Positions 32,410-43,821 of a DNA stretch of 64,000 nucleotides are shown here, piece after piece. The position numbers and the translations under genes are program-made. A model generated the notes under the pieces. That model searched no databases, was not told the DNA's origin, and saw only the letters and a program-made list of their open reading frames with translations. The DNA lies in the NCBI RefSeq assembly GCF_963169125.1, contig NC_084802.1:33262107-33326106 (forward strand), in the 5' to 3' direction. This DNA comes from Humulus lupulus (taxonomy: Eukaryota > Streptophyta > Magnoliopsida > Rosales > Cannabaceae). The stretch's first letter is position 1. Every line of letters begins with the position of its first letter.

Positions 32410-34020
32410 ATGAGCAGCGGCATCACCCTTCACCCGAAGGAATATGTTCAGTCGAGCTCCATTGTCCTGGAAGGGCGCAAACCTCTCAGTGGTAACGCAT
32501 GGGAGATGGACGGGGAGAAAAATGAATTCCAGAACTACTGGATGCTAGACGCTTTGGAGAAGCACTTGGGAGTAGAATCGACTCTCGGACTCTTCTACAA
32601 CCGTCTGGACAGGAGGGAGGAGAAGGCCCACACCAGCGTGGGCGAATTCAAGGCTTGGAGCGTAGGACATATCAGTGCGGGAGCTACGCTCCCACTTCAC
32701 GGATACTTCGCGCGATTCCTCAAGTTCGTGGGAATCGTGTCGTTCCAACTCCTGCCCCAGGCCTACAAGTTGCTCACGGGGTGGCGCATTTTGTGTGTGT
32801 CAAAGTAGATCCCAGTGCCTAGTCTTGCGAAGGTGTTGTATTTCTATAAGTTGGTCACATCTTAACGTTAAAGACAAGACCCGGGACAACTTCTACAAGT
32901 TGAAGCCCCGCGGCAACTATCCGACTCCTTACAGTTCCTAGAAGCACCCCCGGATGTCAGGCACTACTAGTTCATGATATCCGGGTTTCTCCTGTAGAAG
33001 AATCCCACGTTGGTGCTGGACTTTTAGTGCATGGGTAAGTTGTTTTCTCCTCAACTCCTTTTCATTTTCCTTTTATTTTCTGTTCTTCATTCACACTCCT
33101 GGAACACAGGATCGTATGCCTAAACTCTCCTCACCAAGTCAATCCTGGATCGAAATAAGAATTACGCCAGCCTGAGCATGAAGGAGCTGAATGTGGGGGA
33201 CTACGTGAACACGGAGAATTTATGGCTGGTTGGAATGCTCGCGGCCAACCAGATGATTGCAACCCCTAGCTTCTGGGAGCTGTAGTGTGAGAGAGATCTC
33301 GCCTTGAGGGAGGAATTGGCCCTCGTGCATATCGAGGTCATTGAGGTTGTGGCCTGCAAGGATGCGGCCAAGAAGAAAAAAGAGCATGCCAACCAAGTGG
33401 AGAGGGCCACATCTAAGGAGCTGGACGCCTTCTTTGGGGAGGCTCAGCCAAACACTGGGGCTCCCGGAGCCAGCATCTCGGGACAAGGTAATTCTCCTTT
33501 GCTTTTGACTTATGCTCCTCGCCTCGAGGACTTAGTTAGGGATAGGCAACTATACCAAGACTATCCGATCAGGGTCGTTCGATAAGTGGGGCTTCCCTAC
33601 CCCATTGTCCTGGATACCTCAGCCCGCATGCATTCGTCTGGGTTCCAGCAATATGGTAACTTTCTGGACCTGGATGACATAGGGGACTACATTCATTCCT
33701 TCACCTTAGGGGAGTTGAGACGTGCCCGTGGTTTAGATAAGGGTTCATCCCGGAGTACCTTAGACTAACTTGCTTTTATTTAGTTTTTGTCCCCATTCAT
33801 ATATCTTGCTGACTTCTTTCTGTTTGTCCATTTCAGACGATTTAGACATGTCTAACCCTATGACCAAGATGAAAGAAAAGATGGAGGCCCAGGCACCCGC
33901 GACCAGAGCCTTGGCGAAGAAGGCCGCCAAGGGCCTGTCCAAGAGTAAGGTGCTGGAGTTAGTCCTTGGGGATTCAAGGCCGGACCCAGAGGTAGTTGAG
34001 AAGAATCCAACCACGACTGT
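32410..34020 (+). pseudogene. Tat antisense gene, part 1: Transposase_28-like ('putative gypsy type transposon') domain
   Basis: The first coding exon opens 'MSSGITLHPKEYVQS' and contains 'GATLPLHGYFARFLKFVGIV' followed by 'LLPQAYKLLTGWRI'. This is the conserved P-L-H-x-x-F...A-x-x-x-L-x-G pattern of the domain annotated as 'putative gypsy type transposon'. The frame then breaks (stop at 32806-32808); the downstream 'NFYKLKPRGNYPTPYSS' is in another frame. Introns are visible at 33035-33109 and with an acceptor ending at 33836. Later exons encode 'GDYIHSFTLGELRRARG' (about 33690) and 'MSNPMTKMKEKMEAQAPA' (about 33850). The coding sequence is cut at 34020 by the Tekay-like insertion and resumes at 46166. 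The molecular role of these antisense-ORF proteins is unknown. Confidence 0.7.
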
Positions 34021-36375
34021 TGTAGCGCCCTACTACCTTAGAGTCACTACTATGCGAGTTTAAAATGTGCATTTAACTTGCTAATCAAGCATTTAGCTCA
34101 AAAGTGTAACTAAACTGTATTAAAAACCACATAATTTGAAAATGTAATCATTCATTGGAAATTATAAGTATTTTACATTAGGGATCCCAAAACACTGTTT
34201 ATAAATATTTACAACTCAAAATATGTTTAAAGTCGACTACACGACAAAATAAGATTCAGTACAAAGCATCTCCCAAAAATACCCCTGGCCGTGGTAGCCA
34301 GGCAAACCAAACATGTGCGCGTCGCCTCATGCTCTCTATACTCATGGTTGGTAGGATTTCCCCTTACCCTTACCTGCACCACAGAGCACCCGTGAGCCGA
34401 AGCCCAGCAAGAAAACTCCACACAAATAGATAACATGTGTATATCAATCACTCAGCACAAAACAAATCTGCCAACAGACTAAACACATACGGCCGTGCCG
34501 TCCTAGGCGCTTTACCAGGCCCTGGGTTCACGGTCTACACCGTAAGAATATCCTAGGTATCCTTTAGGGTCTTACCCTGGAAACTCGCACTCTGCGTGCT
34601 AAACGCTGCTTCCGGTCCCCTTGCCGTTCTCGGCCTTCGCCGATCTTGGCCTTCGCCATTCTCGGCCCTTACCGTTCATTCACATATATGCATACATAGC
34701 ATAATTAATCAAACACTTAAACACATATTAACATAATCAATGGGCTATGCCCTTTACATAATCATATAGGGTCGTGCCCTACAACACAATTATGGGGCCT
34801 CGCCCTGCTCTATGGATACAACGATTTTCTTACCTGTGTCCCGAGCTTCTTGAGCACCAAAATCTCGAGCATGGTCCCCTAACCCGAGCCTCACTGAAAA
34901 CCTAGTCACAACACACACATAGCACTCTCATTACTAACCAATTCATAATCATCTCCCGGAACCAATCCCGTGCTCTTGGGACCCCCCCGTTTCCCCACAC
35001 AAGGTAGCGAAAGCGTCCCCCGAGCCCTCTGAGCCAAAACCCTAAAATCACATTTTCCCCTGCCTAGAAATTGGCCTAGCACCGCGACACAACCCTATAG
35101 GGGCCGCGGCACCCAGAGTGGTGCCCTCCTCCTGATTCAACCTAGCGCCGCGGCGCGGAAGAACAGGGCTGTGACGCTCATACGCGAACCCAGAAAACTG
35201 GGTTTTTCCCCAACATTTTCTTAAGCCAAAACTCTTCCAAATCAACCCCAAGGTACCCCAAAGTCCCAAATCAACTTAAAACCCCTAATAAGCAGTAAGG
35301 CAACACAGAAACAACAACAACAAGCTCAAATACACTATCAAACCCATAAATCACCTTGTGGTTTAAAACTTTATCATACTTAAACCACAAACTAGAAAAC
35401 TTAAACCATTTCAGAATATAAACCTCAGAAATGCATGGAATTCTTACCTTAAACAAGAATTCGACCTTGAGCTTCCTCCAATTCCAATTCTAACTCCAAA
35501 CTAAACCCCTTTGATTTCCAAGCTGAATTCTCACAAAAACAAACCACAAATCCAGCTTTCAACTTTCATTCTCAAACTCTCAAGAACATGCTTGGAAACT
35601 TAAAGAAAATCAGGGATGAATTCCTTACCTCTGTGTTAAACACACCCTTGAGCTAATTCCCCTAGCCACAGCAAGCAAAATCCCTCAATTCCTTAGTCTA
35701 AAATCCTCAAGATTATTCAAGCTCTCAACCACCAAGGAGAGGGAAGGAGAGAGTCGAATATGAGAGAGAGAGAGTTGAGAAATTATGTTCCTTTTCCTTT
35801 CCTCTATTTTTGCCAAAATGTTCTAGTATTTCCCATCCCTTAACTAAATATAAACAGCTGCCAAAATGACCTAATTGCCCCTTTAAGCTAACCCAAATCC
35901 TCATATAACACCAAGGGTGATTTATTCTTTTAACACATCCCGCTAAGTCCTCAAGCATGCCTAAAAATCCTTGTTTAATCCTGACACGTCTAAACACTGC
36001 ATTACTAACCGCTACTCAATAATTCCTAAACACTTTATAATATTCCCAAAATACCCCTAAGCTCCTCCTGAGCTGGGTATTTGACCCCGTTGTGAATTTC
36101 TAGCTAAACAGGTCTCCAGGACCGTCTCAGATCGTGCACCACAATTATATCACTACTTACACATGGTATCAATCACAATATACATAAATACAACATTTAA
36201 GCCCTCAACGGGCTAAAATTACAAATATGCCCCTAAAATCCAAATGGGGCCCACATGTATATTTAATCACCTAAACATGCACTTCTAATCACATATTAAT
36301 ACAATATATCAATTATTGCCCTCCAGGAACGCTAATCAAGGTCCCAAGCCTTATTAGCAAATTTGGGTCGCTACA
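34021..36375 (-). repeat. Tekay-like 3' LTR
   Basis: 2355 bases, TGTAGCGCCC...CGCTACA. Direct partner of 43822-46160. ORFs appearing in both LTRs are spurious. Confidence 0.95.
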
Positions 36376-36389
36376 ACTATTCCCTCCTT
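36376..36389 (-). other. Polypurine tract of the Tekay-like element
   Basis: The minus strand reads 'aaggagggaatagt' right before the LTR. Confidence 0.85.
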
Positions 36390-36416
36390 ACAGAAAATTT
36401 CGTCCTCGAAATTACC

Positions 36417-38052
36417 TGAACAACTCGGGATACCGCTCCCGCATATCTGACTCAAGCTCCCACGTTGCCTCCTCTACCTTGATGTTCCTCCACAGCACTT
36501 TCACCAAGGCGATGGTCTTGCTCCGCAAGACTTTGTCCTTCTGGTCAAGAATCTAATCTGGCTTCTCCTCATAAGAAAAATCCTGGTCTAGCTCCAAATT
36601 CTCATGACTCAGTACATGCTTCGAATCTGATACATACTTCCATAGCATGGATACGTGAAAAACATTATGAACCCCTGATAAGGCTGGAGGCATTGCCAAT
36701 CTGTAAGCTACCTCCCCAACCCATTCCAGAACCTCGAAGGGGCCAACAAACCTAGGGCTCAACTTGCCCCAAACACCAAACTGTTTCACTCCCCTCAAAG
36801 GTGAAACTATAAGGAACACATGGTCACCAACCTGAAATTCTACGCTCCTGTGTTTCAGGTTCGAGTAACTCTTCTGACGACTTTGGGAGGCGAGCATTCG
36901 AGCTCTAATCTTCTCAATCGCCTCATTGGTCCTTTGAACCATTTCAGGACCCAAATAACTTCTCTCACCCATCTCATCCCAATGGATAGGTGACTTGCAC
37001 TTCCTCCCATAAAGCATCTCATACGGAGCCACTCCGATAGTCGCCTGATAACTGTTGTTGTACGAAAACTCAATCAAAGGGAGATACTTACTCCAAGATC
37101 CCCTAAAATCTAGCACACAGGCTCGTACTTCCAGTATCAGAATCGTCCTCTTAGACTGTCCATCTGTCTGAGGATGATAAGCGATACTAAACTGTAACTG
37201 CATGCCCATAGCCTTCTGCAGACTCTCCCAAAACTTGGAGGTGAAGGTGGGGTCCCTGTCAGATACTATCGACCTCGAAGCCCCATGAAGTCGAACAATT
37301 TCCTTCACATATAACTCGGCATACTGCTCCATAGTATAAGTCGTCCTGACAGGTAAAAAGTGGGTGGACTTGGTATACCTATCCACAATCACCCACACCG
37401 GGTCATGATGTCCCATGGTCTTCGGCAAGCCAACCACGAAATCCATGGTAATATCTTCCCACTTCCACTCTGGAATCCCTAGAGGCTGCAGTAACCCTGT
37501 CGGCCTTTGATGTTCAGCCTTAACTTGCTGACACGTTAAGCACTTGGCCACATACTCCACCATATCCCTCTTCATGCCCAACCACCAATACAAAACTCTC
37601 AGATCTTGGTACATCTTCGTCGTACCTGGATGTAAGGAATAGGGAGTGGTATGCGATTCATCCAAGATCTCCCACCGGATATCATAATCCATCGAAACAC
37701 AGATCCGACCCTTGTACTTTAGTAACCCCATCTCCGAGATAGAGAAGTCCTTAGTCGCTCCGACTAAAATGTTCTCCCTGTGACCTCTCAACTGGGAATA
37801 CTTCTCTTGCGCCTCCTTGATCCTCTCAAGGAGTGTAGACTGAAGAGTGATGTTGGCTAACCGACCAACCACCAACTCTATACCCGCCCTAGTCATCTCC
37901 TCGGCTAACTTATCAGATAACTGTCTCGAATTGAACAACTGTCCTGGGCCCTTCCGACTCAATGCATCAGCCACTACATTAGCCTTCCCAGGATGGTATA
38001 GGATATCACAATCATGATCCTTAACCAACTCCAGCCACCGTCTCTGGCGCAT
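36417..38052 (-). pseudogene. Chromovirus integrase with chromodomain-like tail
   Basis: The HHCC zinc region ('HPGTTKMYQDL...KCLTCQQVK', about 37630-37520), the core with first Asp in 'DITMDFVVG' and second Asp in 'IVSDRDPTF', and the GPY-type C-terminus ('FVGPFEVLEWVGEVAYRLAMP') are all present in one frame. The catalytic Glu position reads Lys (AAG, minus, 37152-37150, in 'DGQSKRTI'; family members have GQSERTI). A stop follows 'SYEEKPD' at 36555-36553, but the same frame goes on with 'VLWRNIKVEEATWE' to 36417, the chromodomain-like tail of Tekay/Del elements. The enzyme would be inactive. Confidence 0.88.
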
Positions 38053-38064
38053 ATTCAGATCCTT

Positions 38065-38520
38065 CTAAGTAAAGAAGTACTTTAAACTCTTATGGTCGGT
38101 GTATATCTCGCACTTCTCGCCATATAAATAATGTCTCCAAATCTTAAGTGCGAATACCACCGCTGCTAACTCCAAATCATGCGTGGGATATCTCTGCTCA
38201 TACTCCTTTAACTTTCTCGATGCATAGGCTATCACCTTTCCAACTTGCATCAGCACACACCCTAAACCATGTCTGGAAGCATCACAGTAAACCACAAACT
38301 TCTCATTATCTGTCGGCAAACTCAACACTGGTGCGGTGATCAGTCGCTGCTTCAACTCTTTGAAACTGTTCTCACATCTGTCTGTCCAAACATACTTTGT
38401 CTTCTTCTTTGTCAATTCTGTCAACGGTGTAGCTATCCTGGAGAACCCCTTAACAAACCGCCGATAATTTCCTGCCAATCCCAGAAAACTTCCAACTTCT
38501 GGAATGTTGCTCGGTCTAGG
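38065..38520 (-). pseudogene. Chromovirus RNase H
   Basis: '[14 protein letters not shown]', '[17 protein letters not shown]' (catalytic Asp present), '[20 protein letters not shown]' and '[11 protein letters not shown]'. A stop at 38067-38065 separates it from the integrase frame. Degrades the RNA strand of the RNA:DNA hybrid in an intact element. Confidence 0.88.
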
Positions 38521-39380
38521 TCAATCTCTCACTGCCTCAATCTTACTTGGGTCAACCAAAATTCCCTCCTTACTGAAAATATGGCCCAGAAACGTGACTT
38601 GCGGTAGCCAAAACTCGCACTTGCTGTACTTAGCATATAGCTTATGCTCTCTCAACCGTTGCAACACCAAACGTAGATGCTGCTCACACTTAGTCTCTGA
38701 CTTGTAGTACACCAGAATGTCATCGATAAACACAATTACAAACTTGTCCAAATAGTCCTTGAAAACCCTGTTCATCATATCCATAAAAGCTGCTGGGGCA
38801 TTGGTTAATCCAAAGTAAATAACCAGGAATTCATAGTGTCCATAACTCATGTGGAAAGCGGTCTTTGGTATGTTCTTTGATCCTTAACTGATGGTTACCT
38901 GACCGAAGATCAATCTTGGAAAACACTGTACTTCCCTGTAGCTGGTCAAATAAAGCGTCGATCCTAGGCAGTGGATACTTGTTCTTAATGGTCAACTTAT
39001 TCAGCTCTCTGTAGTCAATACACATCCTAAGAGATCCACCCTTCTTCTTGACAAACAACATTGGAGCACCCCATGATGAGAAACTCGGTCTAATGAACCC
39101 CAAATCTAGTAACTCCTGTAACTGAATCTTCAACTCTTTCAACTCTACCGGAGCCATTATGTAAGGTGTCCTAGATACTGGCTCCGCCCCTAGCACCAAC
39201 TCAATGACAAACTCAATCTTTCGCTGCCGCGGCAACCCTGGCAGGTCTCCTGGAAATAAATCTGGAAACTCACATACCAATCTGGTCTCACCCGGTCCAA
39301 CCGTCACAACCCTAGAGGTATCCAAAATGTTCGCTAGGAATCCTATGCAACCTTCCTACATCAGGTCTCTAGCCTTCAGT
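38521..39380 (-). pseudogene. Chromovirus reverse transcriptase
   Basis: '[14 protein letters not shown]' lies at the N-terminus, then '[13 protein letters not shown]', '[17 protein letters not shown]' and '[15 protein letters not shown]', and after a frame slip near 38850 '[14 protein letters not shown]' and the catalytic 'VFIDDILVY'. Stop at 38521. A TAG lies in the segment just before 39326. The upstream end is where the solo LTR entered pol. Confidence 0.9.
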
Positions 39381-41928
39381 TGTAATGCCCAAAATTTCCT
39401 AATAAGGTTTAGGACCTTGATTAGGAGGCCGGGAGGGCCATAATTGCTTTATTATGTTATTAAATGATAATATGCATGTTTAGGTGTATTAAATATGCAT
39501 GTGAACCCATTTATGAGTAATTGAGTGATTTTCATATTTTGGCCATTTCAGGCATATTTGGCATATATGTGATATGTGTGTGGTGCTTTATTATTGTTTG
39601 GTTATGCTAGGGTTACTCAGTACAAGACGATCCTAGGAGGTAAGCTAGTGGGAAAGTCACAACGAGATTTATGCTTGACTTGGAGTAAGTCAAGGGGTAT
39701 TTAGAGCATTACCGGATTATTGGGTAATGGGAATAAATATTTGGTGATAAATTGGGAGTTAGTAAGATCAGGGGGAAATTCTGAAGGTTTTGACTATTTT
39801 GTCCTCGGGGGTGTTTTCGGGACCCCAAGTGTTAGGATTTGGTTGAGGCTACTTAAGCTTGTAGTAACCTTTTAAAAGAAATAAAAGAACGTTCTGTACG
39901 TTCTCTCTCCCTCTAAGTTCCTTTTTCGTCTCCCGATCACATTTTCGAAAGTAACTTGAGTTCTAGGACTCGGATTCAAGCGAGGATCGAGGCATAGCAA
40001 TCCTAGGAAAGATTCGAAGCTTATTAGCCAGAGGATTTAGTTGGGAACAACTCAATTGGAGGTAATTCAAGTTTTAAGTTTTTAAGCTTAAATTGGATTT
40101 TGTGTTTTGATGAGTTTTTAATTGATTTGAGACTTGGGTTTTATGGGTTTTGGATCATGGGGATGTTTGGGAACTTTGATTTTGGGATTTGGAGATGTTT
40201 GGATAGGTTTTTGGAAGGTTTTAAAAGTGGAAAAACGAGGAAAAGTGGCTAGTGCGAGGTTGGGTCGCGGCCTTGTTCTAGGGTGCCGCGGCCCTAGCTT
40301 GATGAAGGTGGAGGAGGCTTTGCCAAGGGGGCTGGCCGCGGCATGGTCCTTGGAGGGCCGCGACCCTTAAGGGAAAAAAAATGCCAAATGTGAGTTTTTG
40401 TGATGGGAACTTAACTCTAAGGGCTTAGGATTGATCCTACTACCTAGTTGAGTGGGATTCGATGTCCCAGAGGCTTGGGTTGGGTTTGGAAGTATTTATT
40501 TACTCATTTTGATGAGGTTTTATATCATGGTTGTGACTAGGTTATCACTAGGGGCTTGGAATCAGGATCGTGCTTGTGGCTTATTTATTGGTAACCTGTG
40601 CTTGGACCAAAGGTAAGAAAACTGCACCTTGTGTATATGTGACATGCATGGTTATTCTTGATTCATGTTGGATGTTTAAATGTGATGCATGTAATGCACA
40701 AGAAATATGTGATTAGGGCATGCTATGAGTGTTGAGTATGGGATTGTTCAGAGCTTGAGTCTCTGTGTTTATGCATGATCATAATTGTGCTAGTAATTAT
40801 TGAGTAAGCATGCTGAATGCCCTTTGTTTGGATATTTGACATATGATATATGTTTGGTGGCATTGCTTACTTATATATGGTACTGACTAGTCAGGGATAC
40901 TGACCTAAGAGTCAGAAATGGCATAGCGTCATGAACACAGGGCCAAATGAAGATTACATCTAATCGATATCAGCGTTGAATGACTCTAGGAGCATTAACG
41001 CTGGACCGACCCTAAGGTCGATGAATCCTATAAGTGCTTGCCTAGTCTAAGACTAGTTACTAGAGCCAGGGCCTAAGGCCTAGGTGACTGCTTGTCACAT
41101 GGCTAGGGAACAGAGTTCCATGGTTATGACTCTATGGTCATGAGGAAGGTTATGTTGGTGACTAATCATCATGCACCTATCCTATCTAAGCTAGTGAAAG
41201 GATCACTTATCTACTCGACAGGTTTATGCTGGTGACTATTTCACCAGATACCTATCTTGCTTAAGCTAGTGAAAGGATCACTTATCTATAAGCCCCGGTG
41301 ACCCTAACGTCACATGGCTGTTGGGAACGGAACCCACCTCAGTGACTAGTACAACTGTCACTCTTTTATTTTGGGCTAAAAGCCCTGGATGATTATTATG
41401 ATCATTGGTTGATGTGTTATACTCAACGTTACGTGGGTTTGTTTGCCTGCTGGAATAGGGCTATATCTGCTAGTTGTGTGCCTTATGATTTGATGACATG
41501 TTATTACTGTTCATGAGCATATTAAGTTTTCTTGCTGGGCTTCGGCTCACGGGTGTTATATGGTGCAGGTAAAGGCAAAAGAAAGCTAGACCATCCTTGA
41601 GTTAGAGAGCTTAGGTGACGATGTGTACATATGCAGCTGCTCGACCACCACGATCGAGGTTTGAAGGGGAACTAGGGTTAAGCCCTGTTTTGCCACTTAG
41701 ATCGGCTGGTTGTAAATATTTTCTTGTAATGGACCTTTAAATTATATTTTTGGGATCCCAATGTATATAATAAACGTTCTAATGAAACGTTACATCTTAA
41801 CCAAAATTTTTAATCCCTAAACCGCTAATCATATTTAGTTACACGATTTTGGCCGAATGACTCAGTTAGCAAGTTTAGCACTGTTTACAAGGCACACCAT
41901 AACGGTCCCTGGAGTTTAGGGCATTACA
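39381..41928 (+). repeat. Solo gypsy LTR inside the Tekay-like pol gene, opposite orientation
   Basis: It starts TGTAATGCCC and ends GGGCATTACA. The flanking duplication is TCAGT (39376-39380) / TTAGT (41929-41933), one mismatch. Read on the plus strand it resembles the reverse complement of the Tekay-like LTRs ('gggcttcggctcacgggtg', 'ggtgcaggtaaaggc' near 41540-41570), so it is a related but distinct family. No internal sequence remains, fitting LTR-LTR recombination. About 2.55 kb. Confidence 0.92.
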
Positions 41929-41933
41929 TTAGT

Positions 41934-42441
41934 GCTGAAATCATAGGTACCTGCAGTCCACTGACTGCTCCCACAAATACAAAGGGTACCTCCCCTTCCG
42001 GTTCAAAAGTCACCATCCTACGCTTGCAGTCAATCGTCGCCCCATACTTCAATAACCAATCCATCCCTAGGATCATATCGAATTCATACATCGCAAGCTC
42101 AACCAGATCAACAGACAACTCCCTACCATCTACTTCTACTGGTAAGCTCTAATCCACCTCCTAGAGACTACCAGTTCCCCGGTTGGCAACAAAGTCTGAA
42201 AACCCCTAGCATACAAATCACTAGGTCTACATAGCTGATCTATCACTCTGGCAGACACAAATGAATGGGTAGCTCCCGAATCAATCAATGTAGTATTAGA
42301 AAACCTAGCACTAGAAATCTGACCTGTCACAACCAAGGGGCTAGCCTCCGCCTCAGTCTGAGTCAAAGTAAACACTCTGGCAGGAGCGAGACTGTCGCCC
42401 TGCTTCGGCTCCTCTTTCCTGGCTTGTGGGTAGTCCTTCCT
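41934..42441 (-). pseudogene. Chromovirus aspartic protease
   Basis: The active-site block 'TTLIDSGATHSFVSA' lies at about 42300-42260, with 'DMILGMDWLLKYGA' near 42090-42050. A one-base frame slip lies near 42150. The C-terminal end continues beyond the solo LTR into the RT region at 39380. Confidence 0.87.
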
Positions 42442-43485
42442 CAGATGATTGGCACTCCCATAGAAAAAACAGGCCCTAATCTTGCACTCACCCTGGTGTC
42501 ATCGTCTGCATCGAGGACACACTGGAAAACTCCTCCAGTTGTCACCTCCGCCCTGACGGCCACTAAAAGCACCCCGTGCCCTCCTATTCGAGCTAGGAGG
42601 AACAAAAGAATCTGGGGCCTTTCTCTTCTGCTCACTGGAGCCACTACCCCGACTGGATCCAATAAAAGGAGGCACTGTCCTCCTGGCATCGCACCTAACA
42701 TCGCTCTCTCTCCAAATCTGATCCTCGGCCCCCTTAACTGTAAGGGCCTTGTCCACAACCTGAGCATAGGTAGTAGCCTCTGGGTCTAAGGTGATCTTTA
42801 CATCACGGGCGATCATAACATTCAACCCTCGTACAAATATGTCTCTCCTTGTCGCATCGGTCGGCACCAAATCCGGTGCGAACTTCACCAATCGGTCAAA
42901 TTTCAAAGCATACTCAGTAACAGTCAACCGGTTCTGAGTTAGGTTGATGAACTCGTCAACCTTCGCAGCTCGGACTGCAACACTGTAATATTTCTCGTTA
43001 AAGATGTTCCTGAATTCTTCCCAAGTCATAACTGTCACATTCCTCCTCTAAACTACTACATCCCACCAGATGTGGGCATCCTCTCCGAACATGTAGTTGG
43101 CACAAGCTACCCACTCGTTCCATTCAACCCTCATAAAATCCAGGATGGAGGAAACCATATTCATCCACTGCTCTGCCTACAGTGGGTCTGGTCCACCCTC
43201 AAAGGTGGGAGGATGCTGCTTCCTGAACCTGTCATATAAAGGTTTCCACCTATTCTCCATCGCAGGCTGAACCGGAACTGACGCCACAACCTGCTGAACT
43301 GGCAACCCAATGACCTGTGGAGGGGCCTGCTGCCTCAACTATCGAAGTTCTTCCTTTGTTCGTTGCAATCTTGCTTCCATTTTGGCAAACATCTCTAATC
43401 AGTTCTGTGGGGCAGGTGGAGGGTCCTGACCCTGATTGTCATCCTCGGCACGACTGCTGCAGAGTCTAGATGATTGTCGAGGCAT
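42442..43485 (-). pseudogene. Chromovirus gag
   Basis: The start at 43485 ('MPRQSSRLCSS') leads to a Retrotrans_gag core ('TWEEFRNIFNEKYY', 'FDRLVKFAPDLVP', 'FVRGL') and a zinc knuckle region that reads 'CFFYGSANHLRKDYP'. Two of the knuckle Cys are Tyr. In-frame stops lie near 43389, 43341, 43180, 43050 and 42500. Packages the RNA in an intact element. Confidence 0.85.
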
Positions 43486-43806
43486 CTCAACAATATGCCT
43501 ACAATAACTGACGCCGCTCATCAGACATGATCACAACATCCAAAACCACCTCCCAATTCACATCATCCAACCATAACCAGCAGTCCACATAACACAAATA
43601 ACATATAACACTCAACGGGCCATGCCCTAGCATCATGCATGTTAACTCATTCATCATGCTCTATATGAAATAAACAGGCAAACAGGACATGTAAGCACAT
43701 ATTCAAGCATGTAAATCAATTACCACCAACCAACCCTGAGTCGAGCTTGTCAATGACAGCAAGCGTACATGTTCGGTTAATCTCTAAGAACCATAAACCT
43801 TGGCTC

Positions 43807-43818
43807 GCTCTGATACCA
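43807..43818 (-). other. Primer binding site of the Tekay-like element (tRNA-iMet)
   Basis: TGGTATCAGAGC on the minus strand, three bases from the LTR. Confidence 0.9.
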
Positions 43819-43821
43819 AGT

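Noticed and set aside
42265..42789. Plus-strand ORF of 174 residues across gag/protease
   Set aside because: Antisense to conserved chromovirus gag-protease coding on the minus strand.
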